This document shows positions 5,671 through 9,812 of a stretch of DNA of 9,812 nt, in pieces (the stretch's first letter is position 1; each line of letters opens with the position of its first letter). The stretch is from Methanomassiliicoccales archaeon (GTDB lineage: Archaea > Thermoplasmatota > Thermoplasmata > Methanomassiliicoccales > UBA472). The position numbers were made by a program, and so were the translations under genes. The DNA lies in contig DUJZ01000070.1 in NCBI GenBank assembly GCA_013329565.1, positions 1 to 9,812 of the forward strand. Direction: 5' to 3'. Below the pieces are notes generated by a model, which did no database searches, was not told the origin of the DNA, and saw nothing but the letters and a program-made list of their open reading frames with translations.

Positions 5671-5682
5671 CCGTATTTATTC
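5671..5682 (+). promoter_or_regulatory. TATA box of the cooT-like gene
   Basis: GTATTTATTC lies just after the stop codon at 5667, about 28 bases before the ATG at 5704. No Shine-Dalgarno is visible before that ATG, so the transcript should be leaderless and independent of the gene upstream. Confidence 0.5.
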
Positions 5683-5703
5683 TGCGATATCATTCCCTGA
5701 TGC

Positions 5704-5898
5704 ATGTGCCGCTCGACGGTGTACATGTCCACCAAGGAAGGCGTTCTGGAACTGGTCAAGAACGCGGTACGGCTGAACTTGGAAGATGAGCTATTGATCA
5801 TCATTGACGATGCCGGGGAACGCCTCGAGCTCAACAACATCCAGATCAAGGAGGTCAACCTGATCAGCAACAACATCGTGCTGGAGAAGAAGGAGTGA
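5704..5898 (+). CDS. CooT family metal-binding small protein
   Basis: A 64-residue protein beginning MCRSTVYM and ending with beta-strand-like blocks (ELLIIIDDAGERLELNN, IKEVNLISNNIVLE). This matches the CooT-like family, formerly predicted RNA-binding. In CooT of Rhodospirillum rubrum, Cys2 is the nickel ligand of the dimer and the protein aids maturation of carbon monoxide dehydrogenase. The MC start is therefore important and decides for 5704 over the later ATG at 5725. No nickel enzyme or other coo gene is in the window, so the client is unknown; archaeal members may serve other nickel proteins. The reading frame ends with TGA at 5896-5898, directly against the convergent DUF1028 stop. 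Confidence 0.78.
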   Translation: MCRSTVYMSTKEGVLELVKNAVRLNLEDELLIIIDDAGERLELNNIQIKEVNLISNNIVLEKKE

Positions 5899-6843
5899 TC
5901 ACTTTCCCATTAACTTCCTTGATTGCTCCTCGCTCATGCGCAAGGTGCCGTTCGCAACGAGGCGTGGGACCATAACCTTCCAGTTGGGGTTCTTCCGGAA
6001 GGCTTTCATGAAGAGCGGAACAGCCTCCTCGAAGCGCCCGTTGTTGGCCAGCCCGACCGCGTGCCACAAGACCATCTCCTCGTTGCTCGGGAACAGCTTT
6101 TCCGCGTTCGAGTAGTGCTTCAGTGCTGATGACATATCACCTTTTTCTAGCGCCGCGTCCCCGGCGTCCATGCTCTCGTAGGCCCGGTGCACCTTCAGCA
6201 GCCTTACCAGTTCCTTCAGCGGATCGCGGTGGTCATCGACGCGCAGATCGATGAGGCGGTCATTCCAGACCTCCCCGGTGCCTCTGGCCCTGACAATTAC
6301 CAGAGCTGCGCTCTGCCTTCCCCTGGCGTCCCCGCCTTCGGCCTCGGCCGCCTGCATCGCCGCCAATATTCTATCGGCCAGAGGGCCGTCCGACGTTTCG
6401 AAAGCTTCGGCCATTGCCGGCCAGACGGTGTCGTTCAGCATCATGTTGGCCTGGACGGAGAAGTTCTTCCCGCTGATGTGCCCGGCCTCGGCCACGCACT
6501 TTTTCCCGGTGTAGGCGAACGCCCTCCCCTTGGGATCTATCATGGCTAGCTGCCGGAGGTCGCGTCCTTCGTCCTTGGAAACCATCTCCTCCACGGCCTT
6601 CATTGGTGCCGTTCCTTCGGATAGGAGCCTTAATCCCTCCGGACCGAAGGCGGGGTTGGTGAAGGATTGCGTGACCACGGCGCCAACGCCCGCCAGAGCC
6701 CAGGGAACCACCGTACCGACGGAGAACCAGTGAGATTGGACGCCTGCACCGATCTCCCCGGTCCTTTCATCCCTGGCGACTATGGAATACGTATGGGCGA
6801 ACGGTCCCTTCACGACATCATCTGGAACGAGCATGAATGCCAT
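5899..6843 (-). CDS. DUF1028 family Ntn-hydrolase-like protein with C-terminal TPR repeats
   Basis: The N-terminal 205 residues are typical DUF1028: HTYSIVARDERTGEIGAGVQ (17-36), SHWFSVGTVVPWALAGVGAV (37-56), TQSFTNPAFGPEGL (58-71) and a QANMML segment (131-136). The family is predicted to have an Ntn-hydrolase fold, but its substrate is not established. Residues about 221-293 add two TPR-like units (GDAALEKGDMSSALKHYSNA and GLANNGRFEEAVPLFMKAF), probably for protein contacts; the DUF1028 domain alone is about 210-220 residues. There is no signal peptide or membrane segment, so it is likely cytoplasmic. The Ntn-type nucleophile would need cleavage before an internal residue, and none is certain here. 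The ATG at 6843 lies about 28 bases after a TATA at 6867-6875. Confidence 0.9.
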   Translation of the reverse strand: MAFMLVPDDVVKGPFAHTYSIVARDERTGEIGAGVQSHWFSVGTVVPWALAGVGAVVTQSFTNPAFGPEGLRLLSEGTAPMKAVEEMVSKDEGRDLRQLAMIDPKGRAFAYTGKKCVAEAGHISGKNFSVQANMMLNDTVWPAMAEAFETSDGPLADRILAAMQAAEAEGGDARGRQSAALVIVRARGTGEVWNDRLIDLRVDDHRDPLKELVRLLKVHRAYESMDAGDAALEKGDMSSALKHYSNAEKLFPSNEEMVLWHAVGLANNGRFEEAVPLFMKAFRKNPNWKVMVPRLVANGTLRMSEEQSRKLMGK

Positions 6844-6866
6844 GGTCCGGTCGATGCGTGCATTGG

Positions 6867-6875
6867 AAAATAAAG
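6867..6875 (-). promoter_or_regulatory. TATA box of the DUF1028 gene
   Basis: The minus strand reads CTTTATTTT, centred about 28 bases before the ATG at 6843. The leader would be very short and no Shine-Dalgarno is seen. The box lies in the 66-base gap after the ABC exporter operon on the same strand, so DUF1028 can be transcribed separately; the same T-rich run could also help end the operon transcript. Confidence 0.5.
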
Positions 6876-6909
6876 GTTGGTAAGGGGTTTGAAAATTGTT
6901 TGGAGCGCC

Positions 6910-8739
6910 CTAATCGCAGTTCTCGAACTGGCTGTTGTACAGGTCGCTGTAGAAGCCGCCCTGCTTCAGCAGCTCCTCGTGCGTGCCGCTCTCGACGATG
7001 CTTCCCTCCCTCATCACCAGTATCGTGTCGGAATCCTTGATGGTGGACAAACGATGCGCTATGATGAAGGACGTGCGCCCGACCGTCAGGTCCTCCATGG
7101 CCTTCTGGATGAGCTTCTCCGTCCTGGTGTCCACGGAGCTGGTCGCCTCGTCCAATATCAGCAGCGGCGCGTTCTGCACCACCGCCCGGGCGATGGTTAT
7201 CTGCTGTTTCTGCCCCACGGAGATCTTCGGCTCGTCGTCCAGCATGGTGTCGTACCCGTCCGGAAGAGTGGCGATGAAGTGGTGTATGCCGACCGCTTTG
7301 CACGCCTCCTCGATCATCTCGTCCGTGACGTTCTCCTTGCGGTAAACGATGTTCTCCCGGATCGTACCTTCGAACAGCCAGGTGTCCTGCAGCACCATGC
7401 AGAACATGTCGTGCACGTTCTCCCTGGTGAGCTCCTTTGTCGATATACCATCGATCAGGATGTCCCCGGAGTTCACCTCGTAGAAGCGCATCAGCAGGTT
7501 CACGATGGTCGTCTTTCCCGCGCCGGTCGGTCCTACTATCGCCACATTCTGCCCGGGCCGCACGTGGAAGGAGAAGTGGTGGATGACCTCACGCTCCGGC
7601 GAATAACCGAACGAGACGTCGCGGAACTCCACGTCCCCCTTCACGTCGTGGTGGACAAGCTTCTTTTGGCCCTCGTTCTCCATCTCCGGCTCCTCCAGGA
7701 ACTCGAACACCCGTTCGGACGCCGCAGCCACGGACTGCAAGCTGGTCATCGCCTGGGCCATCTGCGTCAGCGGCTGGGTGAACAGGCGGACGTACAGCAT
7801 GAAGGCCACGATGACCCCGATGGAAATGGCTCCGTTCACGACCTGTACCGCGCCGACGATGCATACCGCCACGTAACCGATGTTGCTGATGAAGCCCATG
7901 AGAGGCATCATCAGGCCGGACAGGAACAGCGACTTGAAGGCACTGTCGAACAGCTCGTCGTTTATCGACTCGAACTCCTTCTGGGAGGCCTTCTCGCCGT
8001 TGTACGCCTTCACGATCACGTGGCCGGTGTACATCTCCTCCACGTGCCCGTTCAAACGCCCAAGATGCTTCTGCTGGCGCTCGAAGTACTTCTGCGACCT
8101 GGACATTATGAAGGCCATGAGCATGAATCCGGCGATCGCGGAACCGACGGCAGCGGCCGTCATGATCACGTCGGTGTAGAGCATCATCACCAGCGAGCCG
8201 ATGAGCAGCGCGGCGGCGCTCATCAGCGTGCCCAGGCTCTGGTTCAAGGACATGCCGACGGTGTCCACGTCGTTGGTCACTCGACTGAGCACGTCTCCGT
8301 AACTGGTCTTGTCGAAATACTTCAGCGGCAGGCGGTTTATCTTTTCGGATATGTCCGTGCGCAGCCGTTTCGCCAGCTTCTGCACGATGGTGGCGACGAT
8401 GAACCCCTGGCCATACGTCAGCACGGCCGAGAGCAGGTAGATGATCACCAGGAACGTTCCTATCTCAGCGACGCCGTCCAGATCTATCGTTCCGGTGAAC
8501 ATCCCGCTGGCGATGAGGTCCGTCAGATCGCTCAGCCTGTCCGGGCCTATGACCGTGAACACGGTTCCGATTATCACCAATACGCACGCCACGATGAGCG
8601 CCGGTATGTACTGGCGCATGTAGCCCAACATCTTCTTCCAGGCCGTCGTGAAGCTTTTCGGCTTCCCGGCCATCATCGGGCCGCGCCCGCGACCGAACCC
8701 ACCTGCACCTCTCGGTGGTTTGCTATCGTCGTCGCTCAT
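6910..8739 (-). CDS. Heterodimeric ABC exporter, subunit with consensus Walker B
   Basis: A full-length type IV (exporter-fold) half-transporter of 609 residues. The N-terminal tail (1-30) is Gly/Arg-rich, followed by six probable membrane helices between about 43 and 320. The nucleotide-binding domain has Walker A GPTGAGKT (403-410), Q-loop Gln451, Walker B LLILDE with catalytic Glu531, and switch His562 (IIAHRLST). Its signature is degenerate: ISVGQ at 506-510 instead of LSGGQ. This fits the TM288/BmrD-type partner, which supplies the catalytic Walker site but a poor signature. The C-terminal end (GGFYSDLYNSQF) is also family-typical. It overlaps the upstream subunit by ATGA, so translation is coupled. 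Such pairs export drugs, lipids or peptides; the substrate cannot be read here. Confidence 0.93.
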   Translation of the reverse strand: MSDDDSKPPRGAGGFGRGRGPMMAGKPKSFTTAWKKMLGYMRQYIPALIVACVLVIIGTVFTVIGPDRLSDLTDLIASGMFTGTIDLDGVAEIGTFLVIIYLLSAVLTYGQGFIVATIVQKLAKRLRTDISEKINRLPLKYFDKTSYGDVLSRVTNDVDTVGMSLNQSLGTLMSAAALLIGSLVMMLYTDVIMTAAAVGSAIAGFMLMAFIMSRSQKYFERQQKHLGRLNGHVEEMYTGHVIVKAYNGEKASQKEFESINDELFDSAFKSLFLSGLMMPLMGFISNIGYVAVCIVGAVQVVNGAISIGVIVAFMLYVRLFTQPLTQMAQAMTSLQSVAAASERVFEFLEEPEMENEGQKKLVHHDVKGDVEFRDVSFGYSPEREVIHHFSFHVRPGQNVAIVGPTGAGKTTIVNLLMRFYEVNSGDILIDGISTKELTRENVHDMFCMVLQDTWLFEGTIRENIVYRKENVTDEMIEEACKAVGIHHFIATLPDGYDTMLDDEPKISVGQKQQITIARAVVQNAPLLILDEATSSVDTRTEKLIQKAMEDLTVGRTSFIIAHRLSTIKDSDTILVMREGSIVESGTHEELLKQGGFYSDLYNSQFENCD

Positions 8740-9812
8740 CGTCTCATGTCCTCCTCGGTGAGCTGGGATTCAACTATCTCCCGGTACACCGGGCAGGTGT
8801 CCAGGAGCTCGCGATGCTTGCCGATCCCGGCAACCGAGCCGTTGTCCAGGACGACTATCCTGTCGGCGTCCATGATCGTCCCGACCCTCTGAGCCACGAT
8901 GACGCTGGTGACGTCGGCCGTCTCCTTCTTCAGGGCGCTCCTTAGGCAACGGTCCGTGCGGTAATCCAGAGCTGAGAACGAATCATCGAAGATGTAGATC
9001 TCCGGCCGGCGGCACACCGCCCTGGCGATCGACAGGCGCTGCTTCTGCCCGCCGGAGACGTTCGTACCACCTTGAGCTATGGAAGCGTTGTAGCCGCCGT
9101 CCATGGCCTCCACGAACTCCGCGGCCTGGGCGATGGTGGCTGCGGTACGGACGTCCGCTTCCGTCCGCTCTGATGACATGTCGCCGTAAGCGACGTTGGA
9201 GAACACCGTACCGGAGAAAAGCGTGGCCTTCTGCGGCACGTACCCCATCTTCTGGTGCAGCGCTTCCAGCGTGTAATCTCGAACGTCCACGCCGTCCACC
9301 AGGACCTTCCCGTCAGTGACGTCGTAGGAACGGAGCAACAGGTTCACGATGGTGCTCTTCCCGCTGCCGGTGGAGCCGATGAATGCCACGGTCTCACCTT
9401 TGTACGCCTTGAAGCTGATGTCCCTGAGCACGTAATCCGCCGCGCCAGGGTACTTGAAGCTGACCTTGTCGAACTCGATCTCGCCGTTGCCCGGTCGAGC
9501 GGCCACCGTCCCGTCCTTTATCGACGGCTCGGTCTCGATGACCTCCTCGATGCGCCTCGCGGAGACCATGGCCCTCGGGAGGATGAAGAACAGGATGACC
9601 AGCATCATGAAGCCCATCACGACCTGCATGGCGTAGGCCAGGTACACGATCATGTTCGAGAAGAGCGCGATCTGGGCCGGTATCCCGGTGGCGGCGTCGA
9701 TCAGGTAAGCCCCTATCCAGTAGATGGAGAGCGACAGAAGACCGATGACCGAAGACATGATTGGCATCATCAGCGCCATCGCCCGTCCGGTGAACAGGTG
9801 GGTCGCCGTCAG
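8736..9812 (-). CDS. Heterodimeric ABC exporter, degenerate-site subunit (5' end outside window)
   Basis: The frame is open to the window edge: 11 codons (LTATHLFTGRA) precede the first internal ATG at 9779. That ATG lies inside the membrane domain, so the true start is outside. Counted from that internal Met, visible parts are the last membrane helices (about 8-68), Walker A GSTGSGKS (135-142), Q-loop Gln183, canonical signature VSGGQ (241-245), Walker B IYIFDDSFSALD (261-272) and QRVGT at the switch (297-301). Walker B has Asp266 where the catalytic Glu should be, and the switch His is Gln297. Both are typical of the TM287/BmrC-type subunit. It shares an ATGA overlap with the downstream subunit, and the promoter lies beyond the window. 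Confidence 0.92.
   Translation of the reverse strand: MTATHLFTGRAMALMMPIMSSVIGLLSLSIYWIGAYLIDAATGIPAQIALFSNMIVYLAYAMQVVMGFMMLVILFFILPRAMVSARRIEEVIETEPSIKDGTVAARPGNGEIEFDKVSFKYPGAADYVLRDISFKAYKGETVAFIGSTGSGKSTIVNLLLRSYDVTDGKVLVDGVDVRDYTLEALHQKMGYVPQKATLFSGTVFSNVAYGDMSSERTEADVRTAATIAQAAEFVEAMDGGYNASIAQGGTNVSGGQKQRLSIARAVCRRPEIYIFDDSFSALDYRTDRCLRSALKKETADVTSVIVAQRVGTIMDADRIVVLDNGSVAGIGKHRELLDTCPVYREIVESQLTEEDMRR

Noticed and set aside
6877..8892. Long plus-strand open frame of 671 codons
   Set aside because: It is antisense to the ABC exporter genes. Its translation is a His/Val/Leu/Arg-rich low-information string without family motifs, a usual shadow of high-GC coding DNA.

Overview
The window looks archaeal. 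Most genes have an A/T-rich box about 25-30 bases before the start codon and no Shine-Dalgarno (leaderless transcripts). The proteins include families mainly known from archaea or methanogens: a COG2403/cyclic 2,3-diphosphoglycerate synthase-like P-loop enzyme and a CooT-like metal-binding protein. The class II tRNA-Leu carries an encoded CCA. The high-GC coding sequence with AT-rich spacers fits a Thermoplasmata/Methanomassiliicoccales-type genome, but this placement is inference from gene content.

Layout, left to right. A gene starts on the minus strand at base 38 and leaves the window; a near-perfect 20-bp palindrome lies in its upstream region. Then come tRNA-Leu(UAA) and a pirin gene, both minus. 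A divergent spacer leads to a plus-strand pair: a 60-residue zinc-ribbon-like protein and a YdeI/OmpD-associated protein that stops about halfway. Directly after that stop, in other frames, lies the C-terminal part of a DJ-1/PfpI protein. This is best read as a deletion that joined two genes and left both broken. The COG2403 enzyme is convergent with this relic.

Bases 3398-3682 form an AT-rich divergent control region with an 18-bp direct repeat that contains palindromes next to the TATA box of a class II Fic protein with a C-terminal winged helix. This looks like an autoregulated Fic module. After Fic, the spacer at 5030-5220 holds a 45-base element whose three perfect helices could form a pseudoknot enclosed by an outer stem.

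Next are a 148-residue zinc-ribbon protein of unknown function and a CooT-like protein (plus strand). A DUF1028 Ntn-hydrolase-like protein with C-terminal TPR repeats is convergent; the CooT and DUF1028 stop codons together form the palindrome TGATCA. The right end is a minus-strand operon for a heterodimeric ABC exporter. Its two subunits overlap by ATGA, and every visible departure from consensus falls in one composite ATP site.

No CRISPR array, transposase or complete mobile element was seen. The strongest leads are the Fic operator region, the pseudoknot-like spacer element and the fused gene relic.
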